Below are positions 9,439 through 18,253 of a stretch of DNA of 64,000 bases, piece by piece; positions within the stretch are counted from its first letter, which is position 1, and every line of letters starts with the position of its first letter. Source of the DNA: Kangiella koreensis DSM 16069 (GTDB taxonomy: Bacteria; Pseudomonadota; Gammaproteobacteria; Enterobacterales; Kangiellaceae); contig NC_013166.1 in assembly GCF_000024085.1 (NCBI RefSeq), forward strand, positions 1,922,001 to 1,986,000, written 5' to 3'. The position numbers and the translations under genes are program-made. The notes beneath the pieces were generated by a model that was not told the origin of the DNA, made no database searches, and saw only the letters and a list, made by a program, of their open reading frames with translations.

Positions 9439-10332
9439 TTATCCAATAAACAAGCCGACAGCCAGCAATACAGGTATTAAAAGAGTCACAGCAACATTCA
9501 TGCCCATTGCAGGAATTAATTGAGAGGCATCCACTTTAAAGTTCTTAGCCCCATGAAACGCTTTCCAGCTCAATGGAACTGTTACTAATGCGAGCAAACA
9601 GTACACTGGCAATATTTTTGCCAACACACTTAAAATTACAGTTAGGTAAGCAAGAAGATAAAAGCTACCTAATGCCCAAGCGCTTTTTTCAAAACCTATA
9701 ACAATGGGTAAGTGTTTGCGCCCAATTGATTTATCGGCTTCAACATCGGGGAACTGATTGAGTAACAGTAAACCACTGACTAGAAAAGTTGCAGGTAGAG
9801 ATGCAACGAATGCTACTAAGCTGTACTCACCGGTTAAAGCAAAGTGTGTTCCCATAATCATCAAAATACCAAAACCCAGACCTGGTGCAATCAGACACAA
9901 CCAAGGATTATAAACCCACCAGGTGGTATAAGTGATGAGGAGAAATAATCCCAAAATACCAATCGGTAATAATTTCCAACCAAGTATAGTCGCAAAGTAA
10001 AGGCCAACAATGGCAGTTATGAAAAAAGAAACCCAAGCAAGCCACAAGGCCGCTCTGGCCAGATTAGGATTAGCCTGTAATGCACCACTGCCACCACTGA
10101 AAGGTGTGCGTATGGTTTTAGAATCTAAACCACTCTTGTAATCAAAATATTCGTTGAACACATTGACACTGATATGTGCAGACAAAGCACCAACAACGAC
10201 CAACAGCACATGCAAACCATTTAGCGTACCCATTTGCCAATATGCAGTACCAACACCAACCAATACACATGCTGGCGTCAGCAGGAGAAAAGGTAGGCGC
10301 ATTGTGTTAAGGAGCGTTTTAAGAGTAGTCAA
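9439..10332 (-). CDS. UbiA-superfamily prenyltransferase (MenA-like)
   Basis: 297 residues with about eight to nine membrane helices. The two aspartate-rich motifs are visible: NEYFDYKSGLD in the first cytoplasmic loop and NQFPDVEADKSIGRKHLP in the second. Such enzymes attach a polyprenyl chain to an aromatic acceptor in the inner membrane. The sequence is closer in feel to dihydroxynaphthoate prenyltransferases than to UbiA, but no menaquinone gene lies nearby. The start codon is TTG at 10332; an in-frame ATG at 10299 would remove eleven residues. Confidence 0.75.
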   Translation of the reverse strand: MTTLKTLLNTMRLPFLLLTPACVLVGVGTAYWQMGTLNGLHVLLVVVGALSAHISVNVFNEYFDYKSGLDSKTIRTPFSGGSGALQANPNLARAALWLAWVSFFITAIVGLYFATILGWKLLPIGILGLFLLITYTTWWVYNPWLCLIAPGLGFGILMIMGTHFALTGEYSLVAFVASLPATFLVSGLLLLNQFPDVEADKSIGRKHLPIVIGFEKSAWALGSFYLLAYLTVILSVLAKILPVYCLLALVTVPLSWKAFHGAKNFKVDASQLIPAMGMNVAVTLLIPVLLAVGLFIG

Positions 10333-10410
10333 AGCAAGGTCTCAAATTTTCTATTGGGGAAACCATAAGCTGGCCCCTAAAAGATTGCAATGAAATATTA
10401 AAGCTATGAA

Positions 10411-10440
10411 GAGCAGATCCTGAATCAAGTTCAGGATGAC
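10411..10440 (+). repeat. Dispersed 30-base repeat, copy 1
   Basis: Contains the inner inverted repeat CCTGAATC / GTTCAGG. The exact reverse complement occurs at 10596-10625 and a diverged copy at 18990-19019. It has the form of the short palindromic CCTGAA/TTCAGG elements scattered in intergenic DNA of many proteobacteria. Confidence 0.7.
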
Positions 10441-10595
10441 AAGATATTAGAGTTAATTCTTTAGATTGTAATCTAAATAGTGTCATTGACTGCCGATCCA
10501 AAAATTACTTAACGGAAGTTAGAAAGTATGCTCTTTACAAATTCGTGGGCTACAGATCACAAGCAGTATCAGAAATCGTTTGAACTCACAGATAT

Positions 10596-10625
10596 GTCAT
10601 CCTGAACTTGATTCAGGATCTGCTC
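10596..10625 (-). repeat. Dispersed 30-base repeat, copy 2 (inverted)
   Basis: Exact reverse complement of 10411-10440. It lies 35 bases beyond the stop of the GIY-YIG gene and may fold as that gene's transcript end or form a long stem with copy 1. Confidence 0.7.
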
Positions 10626-10659
10626 TTTCCTTCAGGGTTAAACCTGCCTTCACAACTGA

Positions 10660-10950
10660 CTAAGAGGCGATATCAATCCAAAGGTCTTCCCATTCAGGAT
10701 TAACAGTCTCAATCAGCCCTATCTTCCACTGGCGTTTCCAGCCTTTAAGCTGTTTTTCACGCTCAATACATAATTTTATATCGATGGATGACTCAAAGTA
10801 GACAAGCCGTTTAGTTTTATATTGCTTACTGAATCCATCAACTAAACCTTCTCGGTGTTGATGTACTCTCTTTATGAGATTACCTGTTACACCAATATAA
10901 ATTACACCACCCTTTCTCGACGCCATTATATAGACGTAATATTGCTTCAT
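10660..10950 (-). CDS. Single-domain GIY-YIG nuclease (UPF0213/YhbQ-like)
   Basis: 96 residues. The N-terminal YYVYIMAS and IYIGVTGNL strands form the GIY-YIG core, with Arg in LIKRVHQH and Glu in CIEREKQLKGW as expected catalytic residues. Stand-alone members are widespread, of uncertain role in DNA repair, and often sit in repeat-rich intergenic DNA. That is the case here, with a repeat pair immediately downstream. Confidence 0.8.
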   Translation of the reverse strand: MKQYYVYIMASRKGGVIYIGVTGNLIKRVHQHREGLVDGFSKQYKTKRLVYFESSIDIKLCIEREKQLKGWKRQWKIGLIETVNPEWEDLWIDIAS

Positions 10951-11027
10951 AGTAAGTCCTTTTACTATTGCGTATTTATAATTGTTTATTAATATCTTTT
11001 GAAAAATCCTTCCTTCAGGAAAATCAC

Positions 11028-12452
11028 CTACTTCTCCGGCAATTCACAATAACCAAACATGCAGCGGGCTTTAATTTCATCGCGTATGGGATCCGGTAGT
11101 TGCTTTTCCCAATCTCCTTGCCCTAGCGGGATTTCTTTGGCGATGTTACGCGCGGAGATATGAAGGTTTTCATCGTTCCAGGTTTTGGTAGCGACGAGGT
11201 GTTTGTTTTCGGTCAGGTGTTTTAATAAGTATTGAGTATTGTCTGCAACTTCGACGTTGTCGAGAGTGACTAACTTGCCACCAATTCGAGTTGGGTACAC
11301 ATAGACATTGGTGTTGCCTGAAAATAATTTACCCATGGCTTCGAGAATACCGCCTTCAAGACCATCATAATAGGACTCATTAAATAGCTGATCGAAGTCG
11401 AGGATACTCAATACGATACCAATTCTATTTTGCGTGTAACGGCGCATCCAGGAACGCAAACGGAAGAAACGTAGGTAATCGGAAATCAGTACGTTGTAAC
11501 CAAGTTTATTGAGCAAGTCGACTCGTGCCAGAAAACCCGTATCATCCGTTTCACCATCATTGGCCAGCTCTGCCATGGTGATTTCCGCAACCGTGAACAC
11601 TTCATCGCCCTGCACGCCTTCTTCTTCCAGAAACTGCTTCATGGCAGCCTGAGTCATATCCACATGTACTTTGGTTGGTGGCTTAAAGGATCCACGAATG
11701 ACCAATACGTCTTTTTTACGCAACATGCTGCCAGGAACTTCTGAACTGCCTTTTGCATCGAACATTACCGCTCGGCAACACCAGGAGCGAACCAGGTGTA
11801 AGTTCATCAGACGGTTTTCGACTGTTTCAAAGGTGTGGCCAGCAAAGTGAATGAGATCGACTTCGATACGTTTCTGACCAAAGTCATTGACCAGATTGTC
11901 GAGTAAGGATTCGATAAAAACTTTTGGGTCTTTGTGGTAATGAAAAGCGCCATAAACCACATTAACACCGAAAATACCCAGTGCCTCAGATTGCTCTTTA
12001 TTGGTTTCATCAAGCATTCGAACGTGCATAACGATTTCGCTGGGCGGTGCTTTGGGCTCCAACTGCATGCGAATTCCAATCCAGCCATGACATTCATTCT
12101 TCTGGCTGTAACTGCGGGCAGTTACTGTTGCCGCATAACTGAAATACTGGGTATCTTCAGAGCGCACTTCATCCAGTCGCGAATGCAAAAGATCATATTC
12201 ATGCACCAGCATCTGCTCAACGCGCTCACGACTAACATAGCGCCCCGCCTTACCATAAATATCATCGCTGACCTGCATATCGTAAGCAGACATGGTTTTG
12301 GCAATGGTACCTGCCGCAGCGCCCGCTGAGAAAAACTGACGCGCGACTTCCTGACCCGCGCCAATTTCAACAATGGTTCCGTACTGAGTAGGATTCAGAT
12401 TGACCGCCAGGGCCTTCTGTTCGGTCGTTAGGGTTTTATCGTGTTCAACCAC
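11028..12452 (-). CDS. Large conserved-looking protein of unknown function, next to rdgC
   Basis: 474 residues, soluble, no signal peptide or membrane helix. The sequence begins with a segment containing TIVEIGAGQEVARQFF and AAGTIAKTMSAYD and later has a long mixed alpha/beta region. No known catalytic motif was recognised. I have the impression that homologues exist in many bacteria under misleading names, but I cannot confirm a function. It starts three bases after the rdgC stop, so both are translated from one message. A role linked to nucleoid or recombination maintenance is an inference from that pairing only. Confidence 0.7.
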   Translation of the reverse strand: MVEHDKTLTTEQKALAVNLNPTQYGTIVEIGAGQEVARQFFSAGAAAGTIAKTMSAYDMQVSDDIYGKAGRYVSRERVEQMLVHEYDLLHSRLDEVRSEDTQYFSYAATVTARSYSQKNECHGWIGIRMQLEPKAPPSEIVMHVRMLDETNKEQSEALGIFGVNVVYGAFHYHKDPKVFIESLLDNLVNDFGQKRIEVDLIHFAGHTFETVENRLMNLHLVRSWCCRAVMFDAKGSSEVPGSMLRKKDVLVIRGSFKPPTKVHVDMTQAAMKQFLEEEGVQGDEVFTVAEITMAELANDGETDDTGFLARVDLLNKLGYNVLISDYLRFFRLRSWMRRYTQNRIGIVLSILDFDQLFNESYYDGLEGGILEAMGKLFSGNTNVYVYPTRIGGKLVTLDNVEVADNTQYLLKHLTENKHLVATKTWNDENLHISARNIAKEIPLGQGDWEKQLPDPIRDEIKARCMFGYCELPEK

Positions 12453-12455
12453 AAT

Positions 12456-13361
12456 TTATTCCTTCTCGGTAATCACTTTAAATTCGGTTTTCAGTTCTGC
12501 GATAAATTCTGCCAGCGTCTGGCTCATTAAAACTAAATCGGCGTCCAATCTGGCGTAAGGTTCGATATCGTCGATCTCTTCGTTTTCTTTAAGCAATTCA
12601 TCGTCGAACTTAATGCTTTTTATCAGCATATCAGACTGAATCACTGCATTAAATTGATCTTTATAGCGAATGCCGAGCTTTTCTACCCAGTATCCATCTT
12701 CCAGTAAATCATCAATCAGCGGATTCGACTCTTCGCTGTCCTTGAATTTTGCCACGCGGTCATTCTGTGGATCTTTAAACTCGTACTGTCCGGTTAAGGT
12801 CCAGTCATACGGCAGGCCATCTTTCAACCAACGATTCATAATTGCTGAAGGACTTTCTTCGCCCATCAACCGAACGGCGCCCAGCGTGCCGAGGCTATCA
12901 ATCAATAACTCGATAAAGCTATCCGCAACCGCATTACTGCCTGCGTTGATGACCAATAAATTATTACGCGGGTCAATATAGCCATAAGTATGGCTTGATT
13001 TGCTCAAGGCTTTCGGCTTTAACAAACTGAGAATATCGTCTTTCAGCGCGGTTTTTTCCTTGCCGAACACCTTACGCCCTTCTTCCGCCTCAATCGTTGA
13101 GACACGCTCTTCCAGGGTTTCTTTGACCATGCTGGCCGGAATCACCTTCTGCTCTTTGCGCAGGCACAGCAAGATACAGCCATTGGCTGAATGAACCAGG
13201 TGCTCAAACTGACGATTGAGCGGAGAAATCCAGCCTAAAGTTTCGGTATCCTGCCTGCCAACCGAGCTAAAGCGTTGATTTTCAAGAAGCTCTGCAAGCT
13301 CTTCGGGTGAATGTTGAAACGATGATGTGAGGTGATAAATATAACAATTACGAAACCACAT
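12456..13361 (-). CDS. rdgC: Recombination-associated protein RdgC
   Basis: 301 residues from the MWFRN start, matching the usual length of about 303. RdgC forms a ring-shaped dimer that encircles DNA and limits RecA loading. Family features are the MWFRNCYIYHL start, LGWISPL, SANGCILLCL, VIPASMVKE and the WKK/R-rich linker to a C-terminal acidic region. The open frame extends to 13433, but that extension has no family match, so the internal ATG is preferred. No clear ribosome binding site was seen for it. It is the first gene of a pair with the 474-residue unknown protein. Confidence 0.9.
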   Translation of the reverse strand: MWFRNCYIYHLTSSFQHSPEELAELLENQRFSSVGRQDTETLGWISPLNRQFEHLVHSANGCILLCLRKEQKVIPASMVKETLEERVSTIEAEEGRKVFGKEKTALKDDILSLLKPKALSKSSHTYGYIDPRNNLLVINAGSNAVADSFIELLIDSLGTLGAVRLMGEESPSAIMNRWLKDGLPYDWTLTGQYEFKDPQNDRVAKFKDSEESNPLIDDLLEDGYWVEKLGIRYKDQFNAVIQSDMLIKSIKFDDELLKENEEIDDIEPYARLDADLVLMSQTLAEFIAELKTEFKVITEKE

Positions 13362-13543
13362 GAGGACTACATTTGCGCAAGAATTAGGGGGCGTATTATG
13401 GCGAAGTTCGACCCTATCCGCCAGAGTTAGCAACAGGCAAATTGCTGATTCAGGGGACTCAAATCAAGGAATTGGCCGAAAAGCCTTTAATTTCAACAAT
13501 CCATCCCCACATAGCTAATTGATTCGCAATTTAGGAAATTACA

Positions 13544-14164
13544 ATGTCTACTCCAGACTTCACGTCAACAGAAGCCAAAGCCTCCTACGGTATTGGCCTA
13601 CAAATGGGTCAGCAAGTGAAAGGTGCTTTTGAAGGTGTATCAATCGACGCCGTTGTTAGCGGTATCCAAGACGCTTTCGCTGGCCAAAACCCTCAAATTC
13701 CAGCCGACGACATTAACGCTGCTTTCATGGAAATTCAGGAACGTCTTCAGGCCCAACAAGCTGAAATGGCGAAAAAGTACGCAGCAGAAGGCGAAACCTT
13801 CTTAGCAGAAAATGCCAAGCGCGATGAAGTGACTGTGCTTGAAAGCGGTTTGCAATACGAAGTTATCACTGAAGGTTCTGGCGAAAAGCCAACTGCTGAC
13901 TCAACCGTTCGTACTCATTATGCAGGTACTTTGGTTGATGGTCAGGAATTCGACAGCTCATACAAGCGTGGCGAACCGGCTGAATTTCCGGTCGGCGGCG
14001 TGATTAAAGGCTGGACTGAAGCATTACAAATGATGCCTGTTGGTTCTAAGTGGAAACTTTATGTTCCATACCAGCTAGCTTATGGCGAACAAGGTGCTGG
14101 CGGCGCAATTGGCCCGTTCCAGGCTTTGATATTCGAGATTGAGTTACTTGATATCGTTTCATAA
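13544..14164 (+). CDS. fklB: FKBP-type peptidyl-prolyl isomerase FklB
   Basis: 206 residues, identical in length to E. coli FklB. An N-terminal helical dimerisation domain (about 1-95) is followed by an FKBP domain with VRTHYAGTLVDGQEFDSSYKRG (two overlapping motifs), GWTEALQMMPVGSKW and the YGEQGAGG loop. No signal peptide is seen, so it should catalyse proline isomerisation in the cytoplasm. AGGAAA upstream of the ATG supports the start. Confidence 0.9.
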   Translation: MSTPDFTSTEAKASYGIGLQMGQQVKGAFEGVSIDAVVSGIQDAFAGQNPQIPADDINAAFMEIQERLQAQQAEMAKKYAAEGETFLAENAKRDEVTVLESGLQYEVITEGSGEKPTADSTVRTHYAGTLVDGQEFDSSYKRGEPAEFPVGGVIKGWTEALQMMPVGSKWKLYVPYQLAYGEQGAGGAIGPFQALIFEIELLDIVS

Positions 14165-14215
14165 ACGGCTGTAATTCTCTCTCTCTTTCTTCATTAGCAA
14201 GAAAGCAGAAAGAAA

Positions 14216-14260
14216 CAAAAAAGCCCGCAAGACCATCAGGTTCTGCGGGCTTTTTGTTTT
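14216..14260. terminator. Rho-independent terminator after fklB
   Basis: Stem AAGCCCGCA (14221-14229) with TGCGGGCTT (14244-14252), loop of 14, followed by a T-rich tract and preceded by an A-rich tract. It can work in both directions, serving fklB and the opposing DUF3352-like gene. Confidence 0.85.
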
Positions 14261-14261
14261 T

Positions 14262-14289
14262 GTAGGGGCGATTCATGAATCGCCCGTAC
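14262..14289. repeat. TCATGA-centred dispersed palindrome, copy 2
   Basis: Same outer frame as 1506-1533 (GTAGGG...CCGTAC) with a different inner arm around TTCATGAA. It sits between convergent transcripts next to a terminator, a typical position for REP-like elements. Confidence 0.6.
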
Positions 14290-14314
14290 GTCAATATCAA
14301 TCAAAACTGCCGAA

Positions 14315-16444
14315 TCAAAACCCACACACTCTTTCGCGGAATTTGTAGTCTAGATTAGAGTCACAATTCCAGCCGACAATGATATCTTTCTCAACGATTG
14401 GCTCATACTTCGCATAGACGTCACTATAGCCATTACCAAAAGTCATCGGATTAAGATATATAGTAACCACGCCATCTTCCACATCAACATACTCGATTGC
14501 TTCTGCTGTCGACAAATCAGCACCGATGCCGTGCTTGCCTAAATCCAACTCTTCGAACGACTCACCCATCGCTTGCGCGTAAGCAACCTGACTTTTCAAA
14601 CTATTGGCAGTCACTGTTGCCTGAGCCAGTTTGGCACGCTTGGTGTAGTCCTGATAAGCAGGAATCGCTACTGCAGCTAAAATACCGGTTACCGCAACAG
14701 TTTGCATGCCACCACCCGCAAATAAAATATCGCTGGCGCTTTGCTCGAAAGTCAATTCTACGCCCAAATACTTATCGCTCGAATCCAGTTTGAAACCGAC
14801 AGCGCCATATTCAGCAAAATCCATCTGATCAGCGGTTGGTAAAGCCATGATGTCAAAATCAGCCTCAGTTAGATCCGCCACCATCAGCAAAGCTTCTAAA
14901 TAATAGTGATAAGAGTTACGCGACAAATCGCGAACCGAAGTCGTTGCCGCAAACAGCGAATGAGTCACATCCTGGCCCTGCTTCTCTTTAACCCACTCAG
15001 CTAAAGAAACACTTGGTCTACGACTAGCTCTCTCCATCAAAGGCTGTGGCACAGACGAGTAAATCAGATAGCCGTTTTCAATAGTCCAGTAAAGACGTGA
15101 ATTAATTTTAGAAAGAGTTTTTTCAAAACTTAATGGCGTTGCGTTGGAAAGATCAGCAAACTTATCATTTGTAATTGTTTTAAATTCTAATAAATGGATC
15201 TCTTTACCTTGATGCTTAGTCACTTGATAGTTGCCCTCGGCATTTTTGACCAAGCTATCAATCATCTGTTGCATCAGTTCAGGATCATTAACTTTAGTAG
15301 CGGTAAAACCACCAACGTCATCTCGGAAATAGATCAGCTCTGGCCCAAACACACTGGCCAATTGCTCAACACTAAAGCCCAGTTTCTCAACCACCTGTTG
15401 ATTCAGTTCTTCCAGACTGGCGTTATCGCCTTTGGCTTTGTTGATGCTGTTGAATAAACGCACCTGCTCTTCGTATGTCGGGATCGATAACAGCGCCATA
15501 GTTCGCGGTGTGCCCACGGTCTTTATATCAAAATCATTATTAACCGCAGGAATAAAGTCGCGAATCCCCACCTTTGGCATATCAACCAGCATGGTTAAGC
15601 GCGTTTTGCCTTCGCTGACGCCATAACCAAAACCGATAGCGTTCATCTGATCGAGACCATAATCCTGAAGCTCTGCTAGTTGCTGAGGCGGCAAGCTCAT
15701 AGTCAACATCGGCATAATCTGCTTGGTATTAACCCAGCCGAACAAACCTTTGCCGCTACTATCAATCTGACTTTCAATATCTTGCATAGCATGTTGCGGA
15801 TTGTCTTTTATCGACTCCATAACGTTGCTCAACACGGTAAATGAAGTGGCGAAACCTGTTGCCATCACAAACTGCTGAGTTTTCGCATCATATTGATAAC
15901 GCGCCATAGCGCCCGGCATGGAGAAAGAACCAGTGCCATCATCGTTAGCCGTATGATTAATACCTTGTGCTTTCAAGTCTGCCGTTAAAGCCACCAAAGT
16001 ATCGTTAAATGTCTTGTTGTCTGCAAAGTTAAAACGCGTTGCATACACCATAATCGGCATCGGCTTACCCGCTGACTCTTGAACAAAGGCTACTTCAAGC
16101 GGTGAGGTCATGTGTTCAACAAACAGTTTAGAGATAGCATCCACTGGTGCTTCCAGGTGAGTCAGGATGTTTTGGTTAAGCGCTGCTTGAATGGCTTTAA
16201 CCTGCTCATTATGAGCTTCATTGTTTTGCGCTAACTTAAAACCGTTATCTTGTCCCGTGAACAGGAACCAGGCGGTTGGTACACGCACGTAAGCAACGGT
16301 GCTGTCTGGAAGCGATGACTGCAACCAGGCTGATTGAACTAATGGTTTGTCGGCTGGCTTAACCGTCTCTTTTTTATCGTCCGAACAAGCTACAATAAAA
16401 AACATTAAACTTGCCGTTAGAAAGGCCCCAATAAAACGCTTCAT
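14315..16444 (-). CDS. DUF3352-like lipoprotein with a type IV pilin-like C-terminal domain
   Basis: 709 residues. The N-terminus is a lipoprotein signal with lipobox FIVAC (Cys20). Residues about 30-580 resemble large proteobacterial DUF3352 lipoproteins. From residue about 584 the sequence switches to GILAAVAIPAYQDYTKRAK, the second half of a type IV pilin N-terminal helix, followed by a pilin-sized globular region ending in two cysteines (WNCDSN and ERVCGF). The prepilin peptidase site and the first half of the helix are missing, so it cannot be processed as a normal pilin. No pilus genes are nearby. The function is unknown. The domain join is in frame with no sign of a sequencing break. 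Confidence 0.75.
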   Translation of the reverse strand: MKRFIGAFLTASLMFFIVACSDDKKETVKPADKPLVQSAWLQSSLPDSTVAYVRVPTAWFLFTGQDNGFKLAQNNEAHNEQVKAIQAALNQNILTHLEAPVDAISKLFVEHMTSPLEVAFVQESAGKPMPIMVYATRFNFADNKTFNDTLVALTADLKAQGINHTANDDGTGSFSMPGAMARYQYDAKTQQFVMATGFATSFTVLSNVMESIKDNPQHAMQDIESQIDSSGKGLFGWVNTKQIMPMLTMSLPPQQLAELQDYGLDQMNAIGFGYGVSEGKTRLTMLVDMPKVGIRDFIPAVNNDFDIKTVGTPRTMALLSIPTYEEQVRLFNSINKAKGDNASLEELNQQVVEKLGFSVEQLASVFGPELIYFRDDVGGFTATKVNDPELMQQMIDSLVKNAEGNYQVTKHQGKEIHLLEFKTITNDKFADLSNATPLSFEKTLSKINSRLYWTIENGYLIYSSVPQPLMERASRRPSVSLAEWVKEKQGQDVTHSLFAATTSVRDLSRNSYHYYLEALLMVADLTEADFDIMALPTADQMDFAEYGAVGFKLDSSDKYLGVELTFEQSASDILFAGGGMQTVAVTGILAAVAIPAYQDYTKRAKLAQATVTANSLKSQVAYAQAMGESFEELDLGKHGIGADLSTAEAIEYVDVEDGVVTIYLNPMTFGNGYSDVYAKYEPIVEKDIIVGWNCDSNLDYKFRERVCGF

Positions 16445-16583
16445 TCCATTCCCTCTTCTGTTATTGTCATTAAGTCTTTAATTTGTGATTCAAAAAACAC
16501 GCGTATTCTACCCCATAGCTTAATTAACTGAAACATGGAACTAATTGACGAGTTATTCACTCGAATCGCTTATAGTGGGTAGA

Positions 16584-16609
16584 TTAGTTAACCTCATGAG
16601 GTTAACTAA
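16584..16609. promoter_or_regulatory. Perfect 26-base palindrome upstream of the DUF6279 gene
   Basis: Perfect inverted repeat with half-site TTAGTTAACC around a TCATGA centre, ending 24 bases before the ATG at 16634. A TATAGT at 16571-16576 just upstream could be the -10 box, placing the palindrome around the transcription start. It could be an operator or a 5' UTR hairpin. The regulator is unknown. Confidence 0.45.
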
Positions 16610-16633
16610 CAATAAAACAAACCAAGGAACAAT

Positions 16634-17485
16634 ATGACCAATTTAAATAAAAGCTCACGAATACTTATCGTGCTTTTAGGTGTTTTCTTTATTCAGGCCT
16701 GCGGTATTAAATTCTGGTACAACCGCCTGGACTGGGTCGTGCCCTGGTATCTTGACGATTACGTTGAACTCAACAGCCAGCAGGAAGATACGCTGGAACA
16801 ACTGCTTGAACTGAAAACAGAGTGGCATCGCTCGAATGAACTCCCTAAATACGTTTCAATGCTTAACCGCATGGAAGCTGACATAAAATCAGGCGCTATT
16901 CATCAGACCTATGACCGTTATCAACGTGATATGCGCGGCTTCTACAATACCCTGCTTGATGAAATGAGCGACAATTTAGTCGCACAGACTGCCAGCCTGA
17001 CCGATGAACAGGTTAAGCAGTTAATGGATAACCTCGACAAAGAGGCCAAAAAACAATACGAAGAATTCAAAGAAAAAACCGATGAAGAGCGACAGGAAGA
17101 GAGACTGGAACGACTCGAAGATAGCTTTGATGAATGGATTGGAAGCCTTAACGATGACCAAGAAGAACTGATCAAAGAAATGGCCAGCCTGCTTAAATCA
17201 TCAGGAGAAGTAACCTACCAATATCGAGCCAAATGGCGCGATGCTTTTAGAACAGCGCTAGCAGAAAGAAAAACCGAAGGCGGCAAAGCAGCCATTAAAA
17301 GCCTGATCACCGATCCCTATCAAGTAGGTGGCGAAGAACTTAACAAGATTCGCGAGTACAACGGCAATATCTACAAAGAATATCAGCTCAAAATCTTCCG
17401 CACATTAAGCGCTAAACAAAAACGCCATTTGCTCGAAGAAATTGCAGACTACCGCGAAGACTTTGAAGATCTGATAGATGATTAA
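16634..17485 (+). CDS. DUF6279-type lipoprotein
   Basis: 283 residues with a lipoprotein signal (lipobox IQAC, Cys23). After CGIKFWYNRLDWVVPWYLDDYV the protein is highly charged and helical, with a long Glu/Lys-rich coiled coil (about 120-190). This layout fits the DUF6279 family of envelope lipoproteins, whose role is unknown. The promoter region carries a 26-base palindrome. The stop overlaps the convergent DUF3307 gene by four bases. Confidence 0.7.
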   Translation: MTNLNKSSRILIVLLGVFFIQACGIKFWYNRLDWVVPWYLDDYVELNSQQEDTLEQLLELKTEWHRSNELPKYVSMLNRMEADIKSGAIHQTYDRYQRDMRGFYNTLLDEMSDNLVAQTASLTDEQVKQLMDNLDKEAKKQYEEFKEKTDEERQEERLERLEDSFDEWIGSLNDDQEELIKEMASLLKSSGEVTYQYRAKWRDAFRTALAERKTEGGKAAIKSLITDPYQVGGEELNKIREYNGNIYKEYQLKIFRTLSAKQKRHLLEEIADYREDFEDLIDD

Positions 17486-18219
17486 ATCAGGTACAAATAG
17501 GCTAAGCCAACCGCTATTGCTAAACCAAAGCTAATCAAAGTACCAATCAAAATATACTCAGTCAGCTTGCGATCATGCGCCTCTTTTAAGTCGCCAAAGC
17601 GGAATACCGATTTGGCGGCAAGCAGGAAGCCAATGCCATGCCAGTTACCCGAAAGAATAAAGACGAATATAAACAGACGTTCCAACATACCGATAAAGCT
17701 ACCCGCATTAGCCAGCGAATGATCACCATCGTAAACATTCAATGGCGCCCAGCGTGAAATCAGCACTTTGATGATAATCGATGAAACGCGAGTTAAAAGA
17801 AGAACCGCAATGATAAGCGCCAGAATTTTTTCCTGTGGAATAACCCACTCGCTTATACCGGTAAAATACAACGACACCACAAAGGCAATAATCGCCAGAT
17901 GTAATACCTGATCGATAACAAAGAAAGTACGGCGATTGATAAATGACTCGGGAAGACTGTAGTTATCAGCATAACGCCCTGCCATGCACTTAAAACCATC
18001 AATCAGATAGTGAGAAACCACCAAAATAGCAAAGCCTAACCAGTAATCAGGATTGAATGAAAAAGCAATGGCGTAGAGCACAGCATGAACGCTCGCATGC
18101 AAGATTAATCCAGTCGAAGCAAAAGCTTTTTGCTCCTTATCCTTAATCCACTTTAACGGTTGGATAACAAAATCCGCGACCAGGTGCGCGAGCAATAATT
18201 TTAAGAAGAGTAATGTCAT
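17482..18219 (-). CDS. DUF3307 membrane protein
   Basis: 245 residues with about six to seven membrane helices. The N-terminal LLAHLVADFVIQP and later HASVHAVLYA and VSHYLIDGFK motifs with membrane-embedded histidines and aspartates are typical of DUF3307. The gene follows a SatD-type gene on the same strand with a 34-base gap, a pairing seen in other bacteria. The biochemical role is unknown. Conserved polar residues in helices suggest transport or membrane catalysis. Confidence 0.75.
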   Translation of the reverse strand: MTLLFLKLLLAHLVADFVIQPLKWIKDKEQKAFASTGLILHASVHAVLYAIAFSFNPDYWLGFAILVVSHYLIDGFKCMAGRYADNYSLPESFINRRTFFVIDQVLHLAIIAFVVSLYFTGISEWVIPQEKILALIIAVLLLTRVSSIIIKVLISRWAPLNVYDGDHSLANAGSFIGMLERLFIFVFILSGNWHGIGFLLAAKSVFRFGDLKEAHDRKLTEYILIGTLISFGLAIAVGLAYLYLI

Positions 18220-18253
18220 AGGCTTCCCACAAATTCCTTAGAATACGGTGAAA

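Larger units (their letters stand above)
10333..10659. other. Intergenic region with paired dispersed repeats
   Basis: A 327-base gap between two minus-strand genes. It holds two exact inverted copies of a 30-base repeat (separate entries) enclosing about 155 bases of AT-rich sequence without a convincing gene. The overall shape is MITE-like, but no target duplication was recognised. Confidence 0.5.

Noticed and set aside
11934..12329. 131-codon plus-strand frame opposite the 474-residue gene
   Set aside because: Antisense shadow; composition is not protein-like and the minus-strand gene is tightly coupled to rdgC.
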